A stretch of DNA of 21,106 bases, taken from Alistipes timonensis JC136. Its GTDB lineage: Bacteria > Bacteroidota > Bacteroidia > Bacteroidales > Rikenellaceae. The translations under genes were made by a program, and so were the position numbers. The notes beneath the pieces are model-generated. The model made no database searches and was not told where the DNA came from. It worked only from the letters and a program-made list of their open reading frames with translations. The stretch spans positions 1 to 21,106 of the forward strand of contig NZ_FNRI01000014.1 in NCBI RefSeq assembly GCF_900107675.1, written 5' to 3'. The first letter of the stretch is position 1; every line of letters begins with the position of its first letter. This document shows positions 1 through 6,654 of this stretch, piece by piece.

Positions 1-226
1 ATTTTTGTGTGTAAAAAAATATCGCTAAAAAAAGTATTCATCTTACTTGGTTGATGAATCTATTTTTCGTGATTAAAACTGTTCTTCATTTATCGGTTAC
101 CACATTTTTTGAGTACGAAATGAAGATTTCCTTTATAAATACAATTACAGGATTAAAAAATATGGAAGATAATAGAGATAGAAGATTTTAGAAAAGAGAT
201 ATATTAACAATCAAACATTTATAAGT
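1..226. other. AT-rich region with no supported gene
   Basis: This AT-rich stretch precedes the TGA-containing helicase gene. A short open frame (54-191, 45 codons from ATG) exists but has no recognisable features, and I do not call it. I found no convincing TTTG/TAnnTTTG promoter. It is probably the 5' leader of the helicase gene or the end of something beginning left of the window. Confidence 0.4.
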
Positions 227-2107
227 ATGAATACAAATAACATTGCCAATCAAAATTGAGTTATCGACGCTCCCGCTGGAGTAACTTATTTGGGAGAAAT
301 CAACAAGGAAACCAATAAACCGTGAATGACCGATATTCCTGTAAACTGTTTGTTCAACAAGAAGCAGACAGGATGCGGTGCTACCGAGTTGGCTATCCGC
401 AACTCCATTCCAACCATTATCGCCATGCCTTATGTGGCATTGGTAAAGAACAAGACCATTTACCGCAAGGATGATATTTCCGTGCTGGGCGTTTACGAGG
501 GTATCACCGAGCAGGACATTATCGACTATGCACAGAACCATTCCCCATTAAAGATAGCTGTTACATACGATTCCGTGCCACGAACCATTAAGGCATTGCA
601 AAGTATCGGCATAGACCCTTATAAAGATACGTTTCTGCTGGTAGATGAATGACACGTTTTGTTCAACTCCTATTCGTTCCGTCATAATGCCATTAAGAAT
701 TTACTTGCAGAAGCCGCTAAATTCGATAAGGCAACTTATATGACAGCTACCCCTATTGAGCAGGAGTATGTGTTGGAGGAATTAAAACACCTGCCTGTTT
801 GTGAAATCAACTGACCGCATCTGCAAGAGGTCAACATCCGTTCCCGTCAGACCTCCAAACCTGCCCACTATATCGTTAAGGAGTGCCGCAAGGTGTTGGA
901 TAAAGGCTTACCCCATAACCTGCATATCTTCGTCAACAGCGTGGAGTTTACTACAAAAGTAATCGACCTTGCAAAACTTACTCCCGAACAGGTTAAAGTG
1001 GTCTGTTCAGTTAGCGGGGACAATGGAGAGAACAACCAACGCAAATTAGGCAAGGATTATCCCATCGGTCAGCCGTCCGACCCCGTGAAGAAGATAAACT
1101 TTTACACCTCGACCTGCTTTGAGGGGTGCGATATTTACGACGAGAACGGCGTTACATTCATCGTCAGCGACGGCAACAAATCCCACACGCTGTTGGATAT
1201 TTCGACCTTGTTCACACAGATTTGCGGACGGTTACGGGATTCCAAATACAAGGGCGAGATTATACACGTCTATTCTACGACCAAGTACAGCCGTGATGTT
1301 ACCCTCGATGAATTCGTGGCATCGACAAAGAAAGTGCTTGCAGAGGCGGTAAGCTATGCTGACGAGATAAACAAGTTGAGCGATACGGCACGAGAAAAGA
1401 CCTTATCGAAAATCAAATATATCAACGAACAATATGTAAGGATAGAAGATAACCGCCTTATTGTGGATAAGAACCTCGCTAATATGGATATTGTGAATTT
1501 CAAGATATGCAGGCATATTTACAGAACCTATATAAACCTTACAGATGAATTAAAGAGGAATGGCTACACGATAACCCGCCACACGTTCAGCGAGATTATG
1601 GAGAAGATAGAGAACAAGGCCAACGCACGGGTTACATTCAAAGACCTGTTCGATGAATACCACCGTCTGAAAACGACCAAGCCATTCTTTTCATTGGAGA
1701 GCCACGAGGACTTATGCGCTCAAATAGCTGTTAAATATCCGTTGGTGAAGCAGGCTTACGACGAGTTGGGAACGGACAAGGTGCAGGCATTGAAATACCA
1801 TGTAGGCAATATTAAACGGGAGCTGATGAAACGCCAGCCAGCACCTACCGAGTATAAAATCGTGAAGATGGTAAACACGACCTTTACCAAGCAGACGCCT
1901 ATTACCAAAAGTAAGGTTAAAGCAGAACTGCAACGCATTTACGATGATTTGGGGATAAAGCAGACAGCAAAGGCCGCAGACCTCAATAAATGATACGAGG
2001 TAAAGACTACCACACCCAAGATAAACGGCAAGACAACGGCCTGCATGACCATTATTAGGGATAGGATGATTAGGAAAAGAGACTGTGAAAGTACAAATAA
2101 ACTATAA
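227..2107 (+). CDS. DExH-type superfamily 2 helicase-like protein with five in-frame TGA (Trp) codons
   Basis: Reading TGA as Trp gives one uninterrupted 626-residue protein from ATG 227 to TAA 2105-2107. In-frame TGA codons lie at 257, 323, 650, 812 and 1991 (residues 11, 33, 142, 196, 589). The gene has no TGG codon, so every Trp would be TGA. Visible motifs follow SF2 helicase order: a P-loop-like TGCGAT at about 48-53, D140-E141-W142-H143 (a DExH box whose x is the second-to-third TGA-encoded position, codon 142), MTATP at 172-176 (motif III-like) and Q331-ICGRLR (motif VI-like). The likely role is an ATP-dependent nucleic-acid helicase of a mobile element, acting in the cytoplasm. Under the standard code it would break into short pieces at 326-652 and 893-1993, each starting at an internal ATG. 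It could be a decayed gene, but no TAA, TAG or frameshift interrupts it. Confidence 0.75.
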
Positions 2108-2125
2108 AGTGAGAATATACTGAAA

Positions 2126-2725
2126 TCATTTCTTTTCAACGCCCAAAACTTCTCGGAATTCATCTCGCAATGCGTTCAATAGTGGTCTTATCGATTTCTC
2201 ATTCATTTCGATAATATGTTCTTTGGACGCATTTTTTCCATGTTGCTGGAAATATTTTGCAACCGAATTAAGTGTATATCCCATCCCTGCTATTCGATCA
2301 ACCAGAGATTGAGGTAAATATATTTGATTATCTGATAAATATTGAACAATCGTATGATGATTTAACTGAATTTTAGTAATTAGCTCATTGGCATCTATTT
2401 TTTTTGCTAGTAATAGTTCATCAGGTAGAGCTAAATATGCAACACTTGTATTCAAATGATTAATCATAAGATACAGTTTCCTAATCACATTGATACGCTC
2501 TTTATGTAATTCTCCAAATCGGATTCTCATTCGATCTAGTTGCAAATCTAGCGAAGACTGTATTTCTCGATTTTTTCTATCAAGTTCTGCTTTGTAGGTT
2601 TCAATGCTCTTTGTAAATTTATTTTTTATCCATTGTTCTCCTAGAATATAGAATAGCCCTGCACCCGCACCTAGTCCTGCCAGAATTGACACACAAAAAT
2701 TGATAATAATATAATTCGTTTCCAT
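2126..2725 (-). CDS. Membrane-anchored coiled-coil protein, unknown function
   Basis: This 199-residue protein has one N-terminal membrane segment (about residues 8-28, rich in Ile, Leu, Ala and Gly). A charged, probably coiled-coil stretch follows (about 35-75, including KAELDRKNREIQSS and the FGELHKERINVIRKLY-type segment), and then a helical C-terminal domain. This layout, a single membrane anchor with a LHxxR-VI-x-LY signature, is seen in accessory proteins of unknown function; I do not know a role. Its one Trp is TGG. A minus-strand -7 box lies just upstream at 2750-2757. It ends 18 bp from the stop of the convergent helicase gene. It could belong to a defence or stress module, but nothing in the sequence proves that. 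Confidence 0.75.
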   Translation of the reverse strand: METNYIIINFCVSILAGLGAGAGLFYILGEQWIKNKFTKSIETYKAELDRKNREIQSSLDLQLDRMRIRFGELHKERINVIRKLYLMINHLNTSVAYLALPDELLLAKKIDANELITKIQLNHHTIVQYLSDNQIYLPQSLVDRIAGMGYTLNSVAKYFQQHGKNASKEHIIEMNEKSIRPLLNALRDEFREVLGVEKK

Positions 2726-2749
2726 ATTAGTAATAGGTTAAATCATATG

Positions 2750-2757
2750 CAAATATA
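2750..2757 (-). promoter_or_regulatory. Bacteroidota -7 box for the 2126-2725 gene
   Basis: On the minus strand this reads TATATTTG, matching TAnnTTTG, about 25 bp upstream of the ATG. No good TTTG -33 box is seen at 19-21 bp. Confidence 0.4.
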
Positions 2758-2821
2758 TTGAATTTAATCGAATACTCCCTACTAAAGCCCCTCCCCCTTA
2801 TTGAATGTAAAACCTAAAAAT

Positions 2822-3118
2822 ATGGACAGAGAAACAAGGGCAAAACGCATTGCAGATTTGCATGTGTTTTATGGACAGAACGAGGTGGTCGAGGAATTGA
2901 TCCGTGCAGGTAAAATCGACGAGGAATACATGTATCCCTTTGTCGATACGGACGGGGAGGTTTTCGAGTGGTGGCTGGTATCGCCTTACTTGGCACAGGA
3001 ACTCAAACAGCAGGGTGAGGTCATAATCGACGCACTCGGTTGCCATTGGTGGGGACGTCAATCCAGCGGACAGGCTGTTTACATGGACGCCGCAATACAG
3101 GAGATTGCAGGAGCGTAA
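2822..3118 (+). CDS. Small conserved-looking cytosolic protein, unknown function
   Basis: This 98-residue product starts at ATG 2822 (MDRETRAKR); an ATG at 2801 would add seven residues but the sequence there looks like leader. It is acidic and soluble with two Trp-Trp pairs (EWWLVSP and HWWGRQ) and no membrane segment or signal peptide. All Trp codons are TGG. The compact, Trp-rich, motif-like sequence and the ordinary codon use suggest a real gene. Small proteins of this kind occur in Bacteroidales conjugative elements, but I cannot name a family. It stands alone, between a divergent membrane protein and a repeat/hairpin region. Confidence 0.65.
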   Translation: MDRETRAKRIADLHVFYGQNEVVEELIRAGKIDEEYMYPFVDTDGEVFEWWLVSPYLAQELKQQGEVIIDALGCHWWGRQSSGQAVYMDAAIQEIAGA

Positions 3119-3152
3119 AACTCGGCCTGCATATCGACATAGCAAAACTGTA

Positions 3153-3295
3153 AATTACAGAGATTAGGGATGTTGCAAGTTCGAGAAGATTTTGCAGTCC
3201 CTAATTTCTATTTTTATGTAGGCGTAAAGTCGATAATTAAATATCTGAACTATCTGCAACTTATAATTACAGAGTTTATACAGGCGTAAAGTCGA
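3153..3295. repeat. Duplicated AATTACAGAG / GGCGTAAAGTCGA module, one copy split by a hairpin
   Basis: Copy 1 has AATTACAGAG at 3153-3162 and GGCGTAAAGTCGA at 3221-3233. Copy 2 has the same two words at 3265-3274 and 3283-3295, only 8 bp apart. Copy 1 carries about 50 extra bases between the words, containing a stem-loop: ATTAGGGA 3163-3170 pairs with TCCCTAAT 3198-3205, and TGCAA 3174-3178 pairs with TTGCA 3192-3196. The copies look like a duplication with a hairpin insertion, or recombination-site-like repeats. Confidence 0.6.
3163..3215 (+). terminator. Stem-loop, possible terminator of the 2822-3118 gene
   Basis: An 8-bp outer stem (3163-3170 with 3198-3205) and a 5-bp inner stem (3174-3178 with 3192-3196) are followed by the T-rich stretch TTCTATTTTT. 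It lies 45 bp after the stop of the preceding gene. A terminator is the simplest reading, but it also interrupts a repeated module. Confidence 0.45.
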
Positions 3296-3301
3296 AACCT
3301 T

Positions 3302-4195
3302 TTACCTCAATTTTGACAAATCAAATACTTCGTTAAATTTAAGAACCTGTTGTAAACTTGACATCTCCGCCAATATTAAATCTTCTCCATAAATAATGAC
3401 TTTATATTGTGCAACAGCACTCTCTACCTTTAAAGCATTGCATACTGCATCATAATATTTGTCAAGTTGCTCTGAAATGGAATCTATCCAATCCAAAATA
3501 GACATAGCTTGTCGAATAACCACCATGTTATGGCCACTTGTGGTACGTCCGATGTTTGGGCTATAATATACACAATCTTTAACTTTCACCATAAGTGTTG
3601 TATATCCTTTATCCCAAAGTTGCTGTCTGTCTGATGCAGATAAAGGTGGATAAACATCCCTTGCATCATTTTTATATTTTTCGATTAATTGAGGAAAATT
3701 ATCATGGAGTAAAGTCCACCATTTTGTATCGCCAAATATCCCATCTTTATGTGTTTCTACTCCCAAGAAAGCAATACTATTATTATCTATATATGCAAAC
3801 AGTAAAGAATTTACTTGTTTTACAAATTTTGTTTTTTTGTCCTGTTCTAATGATAGATGAAAATGATAAATATTCCATTCCGTAATCATATGATCGTGGA
3901 AATTTGTCTGTAAAAGGCGTTTACTTTGAAACGGGTTAAGATTACCCCCTCTTTTTGCAATCTCAATTATAGTTCTTATTTCTTTTGCTTTGGGGTGCGT
4001 TGATAAATCCGCCTTTAATTGAGGGCAAACAAAAACATCACGCGGTTTACTGGGAATAAGTTTATGATATATCGTTAAATAATCAATGAGAATATCATAT
4101 AATGATTTTGAAGATGATATTTTTATCCCTAAATGAAATGCTTCATCCAAGATTGCAGTTTTTAAGTCCGATTTAAAATCATATTTACAAGACAT
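3302..4195 (-). CDS. Orphan cytosolic protein of unknown function
   Basis: This 297-residue soluble protein has no signal peptide or membrane segment. Visible features are an all-helical N-terminal third, a middle stretch with WNIYHFHLS (about residue 107) and LLFAYIDNNSIAFLGVETH (about 132), a KWWTLLHDNFPQLI segment, and a helical C-terminus. The HFH and aromatic strands in the middle resemble small alpha/beta nuclease or toxin folds, but I do not recognise a family. Trp codons are TGG. It has its own well-formed promoter immediately upstream (4219-4250, minus strand) and stands alone, with short repeats on both flanks. A defence or toxin-like cargo gene is possible; this is inference from context only. 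Confidence 0.7.
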   Translation of the reverse strand: MSCKYDFKSDLKTAILDEAFHLGIKISSSKSLYDILIDYLTIYHKLIPSKPRDVFVCPQLKADLSTHPKAKEIRTIIEIAKRGGNLNPFQSKRLLQTNFHDHMITEWNIYHFHLSLEQDKKTKFVKQVNSLLFAYIDNNSIAFLGVETHKDGIFGDTKWWTLLHDNFPQLIEKYKNDARDVYPPLSASDRQQLWDKGYTTLMVKVKDCVYYSPNIGRTTSGHNMVVIRQAMSILDWIDSISEQLDKYYDAVCNALKVESAVAQYKVIIYGEDLILAEMSSLQQVLKFNEVFDLSKLR

Positions 4196-4218
4196 TATTC
4201 GCTCTTATAATTATATTT

Positions 4219-4250
4219 CAAAGATAACTAATCGCTGAATTAACTCCAAA
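4219..4250 (-). promoter_or_regulatory. Bacteroidota promoter for the 3302-4195 gene
   Basis: On the minus strand TTTG (4250-4247), a 20-bp spacer and TATCTTTG (4226-4219) match the TTTG/TAnnTTTG consensus. The predicted start falls close to 4212, giving a short leader before ATG 4195. Confidence 0.7.
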
Positions 4251-4297
4251 GAGTTTATAATTCAATCTGCAACAGTTCCGAGAAATCGGAAAGATGT

Positions 4298-4328
4298 TTT
4301 GCTTTTTAGTTTGTCTTGTCTATCTTTG
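4298..4328 (+). promoter_or_regulatory. Bacteroidota promoter for the structured leader and lipoprotein gene
   Basis: TTTG at 4298-4301, a 19-bp spacer and TATCTTTG at 4321-4328 fit the consensus exactly. It is divergent from the promoter at 4219-4250. Predicted transcription starts near 4335 and runs into the folded RNA at 4343-4522. Confidence 0.75.
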
Positions 4329-4342
4329 TGGGACATACGACA

Positions 4343-4522
4343 AACACGGAAAGTGTTGCTTGTTCTCGTTGAACGAACGTAGGAAATTCGATTATAGCGG
4401 GGAATAGGCAGACATCTTGCCGCGTCATATCCATTCGTGGGTATAGGCGTGGGGCTGTTGCTTATTTATGCTATAAGGTTTCCTACGACCTGTTCAACTA
4501 AAATAAGTTTTCGGCACCACGC
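4343..4522 (+). ncRNA. Structured RNA: leader of the lipoprotein gene or independent sRNA
   Basis: This stretch folds into nested helices. AACAC 4343-4347 pairs with GTGTT 4353-4357. GTTGAAC 4368-4374 pairs with GTTCAAC 4492-4498. CGTAGGAAA 4378-4386 pairs with TTTCCTACG 4479-4487. TTATAGC 4392-4398 pairs with GCTATAA 4470-4476. A small hairpin GGCA/TGCC (4407-4421) and a TATCC/GGGTA hairpin lie inside. GCGTGG 4447-4452 can also pair with CCACGC 4517-4522 outside the main stem, forming a pseudoknot. No ORF occupies it and a consensus promoter precedes it. I do not recognise it as a known class; it could be a regulatory leader or a stand-alone RNA. Confidence 0.6.
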
Positions 4523-4594
4523 TTTCTGTTTCATTAGATCCAAAAATTAATCGTCGCATAGGTGCAAGAGCGACAACCTAAACTTATTGCAACT

Positions 4595-5362
4595 ATGAAA
4601 AAGTTGTTTCTTATTGTGGCCGCTATGTTTGCGGCAGTTTCTTTCTCGGCTTGTTCCGATGATGATGACAATGGCGGGAAAGCGCCTACTCCCGAAAAAT
4701 GGGTTAAACAGATAGTCTTTCGTGCTGAATGGGACGAATCATGGACAACCACTATAACCTATGATTCCGAGAATCGGGTTAAAAAAGTAGACGGTTTGAG
4801 AAATGATTCTTATGAATTTACCTACAATGGAAATTCGTTAACTGTAAAAGGTAGCGATATAAATTATACATGTAAATTGAATTCATATGGTTATGTAACA
4901 GAAGTTACAGAGGATAATGATGAAAAGGACGGAGCAATTTATTATAAACTTGAATATGATAAAAACGGTTATTTGCAACGTGTTGAAAAACGTTATAGTT
5001 ATAATGAATCTCGGATACGTGTGAGCGAATGTACATGGAGAGACGGAAACCTTGTAGAATATACTGCAAAGGATTACAATGAAGATGATACCGAAATAGA
5101 GACGGCCAAAATCTCTTATTCTAAAACAGCTACACCCATTAATATTGACCTACTTTATTTTTCGGGCTATGTTCCTGTTGATGTTTATCCACTTGATTTG
5201 CTCGGATTCTGTGGCAGGCAAAGTGCTAAATTACCTGATAAGGTTGATGTCGTTTGGGGATCAGAATCGGATAGCGATGATCTTGGCGTCTACACATTAA
5301 ATAACGATGGCACTGTTGCAAGAATAGACGGTGGTGCTTGGTCTTATGAATTGATTTACTAA
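4595..5362 (+). CDS. Surface lipoprotein, DUF4595-like
   Basis: This 255-residue protein starts at ATG 4595. Residues 1-19 are a lipoprotein signal (MKKLFLIVAAMFAAVSFSA) with the lipidated Cys at 20. The following SDDDDNGG is a typical Bacteroidota surface-export signal, so the mature protein is probably tethered to the outside of the outer membrane. The rest is repeats of beta strands such as YDSENRVKKVDG, EYDKNGYLQRVEK and NNDGTVARIDGG, the pattern seen in DUF4595 and related sugar-locus proteins. Function is unknown. It is transcribed from the promoter at 4298-4328 through the structured leader, and is followed by a strong terminator at 5378-5440. Trp codons are TGG. Confidence 0.85.
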   Translation: MKKLFLIVAAMFAAVSFSACSDDDDNGGKAPTPEKWVKQIVFRAEWDESWTTTITYDSENRVKKVDGLRNDSYEFTYNGNSLTVKGSDINYTCKLNSYGYVTEVTEDNDEKDGAIYYKLEYDKNGYLQRVEKRYSYNESRIRVSECTWRDGNLVEYTAKDYNEDDTEIETAKISYSKTATPINIDLLYFSGYVPVDVYPLDLLGFCGRQSAKLPDKVDVVWGSESDSDDLGVYTLNNDGTVARIDGGAWSYELIY

Positions 5363-5377
5363 ACAAAATAGTCAGAG

Positions 5378-5440
5378 GGACAGACTTGTGCAAAAGGGTT
5401 AACATTTAGACCCTCCACACAAGTTTGTCCTTTCTATTTT
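5378..5440 (+). terminator. Rho-independent terminator of the lipoprotein gene
   Basis: GGACAGACTTGTG 5378-5390 pairs with CACAAGTTTGTCC 5418-5430 (one G-T pair), and a T-rich tail TTTCTATTTT follows. Confidence 0.85.
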
Positions 5441-5441
5441 A

Positions 5442-5473
5442 CTTGCATATTTCATAAATTTTCACTATATTTA
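5442..5473 (+). promoter_or_regulatory. Weak Bacteroidota promoter for the 5517 ORF
   Basis: CTTG 5442-5445, a 20-bp spacer and TATATTTA 5466-5473 resemble TTTG/TAnnTTTG, with mismatches in both boxes. It lies just after the terminator of the lipoprotein gene and about 44 bp before ATG 5517. Confidence 0.4.
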
Positions 5474-5516
5474 CATCATAATCAAAGATTTAATCACAAT
5501 ATAAATTTTAGCTAAA

Positions 5517-5981
5517 ATGAAAAGAAAAACACCAAAAATTGAATGAGAGACAAAGACGGAGACTGTCGATGATATTCAGTACTCCTATGTTGCCAAAGCC
5601 GTAACTTACGCACGGGAATGCAATGTCTGTCTATTCGTAGGACGCAAAACAGCAGAACCTACACCATTGAAATTCACTTATTATTTTGAACTCGACATCG
5701 ACCCTGAAAAGGATATGGCGATTCGATTCTGCAAACGAGGGCAGGATATAACAGGTTTCTCCTTTCAGTTAGACCCGCAAGATTGAAAGGCAGGCATTTT
5801 TGTACTTCCGTTATCTAATCTTATAACATTTCCCAAGTCCAACCACACCCTTAATCTCTTTGATGCCCATATAAAGAGTGATACGGTCATATTTGATTAT
5901 ACGACAACGGATGGCAAACAGGGTGTATTCAAATTCCCGCTGGCTGGATTCAAAGAGAAATATTTAGAGCAGTTCATATAG
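5517..5981 (+). CDS. Unknown 154-residue protein with two in-frame TGA (Trp) codons
   Basis: Starting at ATG 5517, the frame is open to TAG 5979-5981 if TGA at 5544-5546 (residue 10) and 5784-5786 (residue 90) are read as Trp. No TGG Trp codon is present. The product is soluble, with no signal peptide or membrane segment, and rich in beta-strand-like segments (FTYYFELDIDP, TGFSFQLDPQDW, TVIFDYTTTDG). I do not recognise it. Support for a real gene comes from the AT-rich non-coding DNA around it, a promoter-like sequence at 5442-5473, a strong terminator at 6026-6050, and codon quality that stays uniform across both TGA positions. Under the standard code it would be a nine-residue peptide. Confidence 0.6.
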
Positions 5982-6025
5982 ATACAAAAGCAACATACAC
6001 TCTCTTAAAAGGAGAGAGCAGGGGA

Positions 6026-6050
6026 GAGGAAAGAAATTTCCTCTTTTTTT
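6026..6050 (+). terminator. Strong rho-independent terminator
   Basis: GAGGAAA 6026-6032, loop GAAA, TTTCCTC 6037-6043, then seven Ts. It lies 45 bp after the 5517-5981 gene. A second short stem CTCTC/GAGAG precedes it (about 6000-6016). Confidence 0.9.
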
Positions 6051-6299
6051 CTGAACCGAGGTTGGGGTCGGTTAGTCTCTTACAATTAACTTAATTCATT
6101 CACAATTAAAAGATTATGCACTTATGGGAATGCACTCCACATTGGGCTATGGATAGTCGATAGCTTAACGCAATGACAATTAGAAACTTATAACACGATT
6201 TTATTCACTTGCAGGAGGTGGAAATACTCTCCATTGGGTCTCCATCGAGGGGTGGAATGGCTATTTTAATGCTCGTAAACTGCTGATTATTTGCTGATT
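6051..6299. other. Spacer before the tRNA gene
   Basis: About 250 bases between the terminator and tRNA-Gly. It holds no supported ORF under either reading of TGA and no consensus promoter. The tRNA promoter should be near its right end but I cannot place it. Confidence 0.4.
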
Positions 6300-6375
6300 G
6301 CGGAAATAGCTCAGTTGGTAGAGCGCAACCTTGCCAAGGTTGAGGTCGCGGGTCCGAGTCCCGTTTTCCGCTCCA
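6300..6375 (+). tRNA. tRNA-Gly (anticodon GCC), used as integration site
   Basis: A complete cloverleaf: acceptor GCGGAAA 6300-6306 pairs with TTTCCGC 6365-6371, D-stem GCTC/GAGC 6309-6324, anticodon stem CAACC/GGTTG with loop TTGCCAA (6331-6337, anticodon GCC), T-stem GCGGG 6348-6352 with CCCGT 6360-6364, discriminator T 6372 and encoded CCA 6373-6375. The T-loop is TCCGAGT (6353-6359) rather than TTCGAGT, so the nearly invariant U55 is C. The last 13 bases before the second C of the CCA (6361-6373) are repeated at 13895-13907. Confidence 0.95.
6361..6373 (+). repeat. attL, left end of the integrated element
   Basis: CCGTTTTCCGCTC lies in the 3' end of tRNA-Gly and is repeated exactly at 13895-13907. 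An integrase gene starts 282 bp inside, the usual arrangement for tRNA-integrating elements. Confidence 0.75.
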
Positions 6376-6401
6376 AAGAGGTCGAAATGACCTCTTTTTT
6401 T
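6375..6401 (+). terminator. Terminator after tRNA-Gly
   Basis: AAAGAGGTC 6375-6383 pairs with GACCTCTTT 6389-6397 and is followed by further Ts to 6401. It overlaps the last base of the tRNA CCA, and lies in the element side of attL. Confidence 0.8.
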
Positions 6402-6428
6402 GTTGCGCAAAACGACGCAAATAGAAGC

Positions 6429-6465
6429 AAATAATCCTGTATATCAACGATATGCGGGATTATTT
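6429..6465. repeat. 17-bp near-perfect palindrome upstream of the integrase
   Basis: AAATAATCC and TGTATATC (6429-6445) pair fully with GATATGCG and GGATTATTT (6449-6465), leaving a 3-base loop AAC; two pairs are G-T. It may be a terminator or a recombinase/regulator site near the attachment region. Confidence 0.6.
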
Positions 6466-6522
6466 CGTTTTCCGGCCATAGCAAATGGACGCACACGAAA
6501 GCAGGTCACTAAAGTGCTTAAT

Positions 6523-6559
6523 CGTGGTACATGGGTACGAGTTGCGAAAATGTACCACG
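6523..6559. repeat. 10-bp perfect inverted repeat upstream of the integrase
   Basis: CGTGGTACAT 6523-6532 is the exact reverse complement of ATGTACCACG 6550-6559, with 17 bases between. It is about 100 bp before the integrase ATG and could be an operator or arm-type binding site. Confidence 0.5.
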
Positions 6560-6654
6560 CGAATGGTGATAATGCGCTGAACGACATCGGTTTGCTCCAA
6601 ACATTCAGGGCTTTTCAATCGTAAGGATTGTTAAACTAAACTGAATTTTAAACG

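Noticed and set aside
227..2107. TGA as Gly or Cys instead of Trp
   Set aside because: The genes have normal Gly and Cys codons, while Trp is otherwise missing from two of them; the DExH and HTH contexts fit Trp.
227..2107. Selenocysteine at TGA
   Set aside because: Five TGA codons in a helicase, no SECIS-like hairpin right after each, and no selenoprotein family.
6400..6624. Open frame of 74 codons between tRNA and int
   Set aside because: It begins in the tRNA terminator and crosses two palindromes; no domain is visible.
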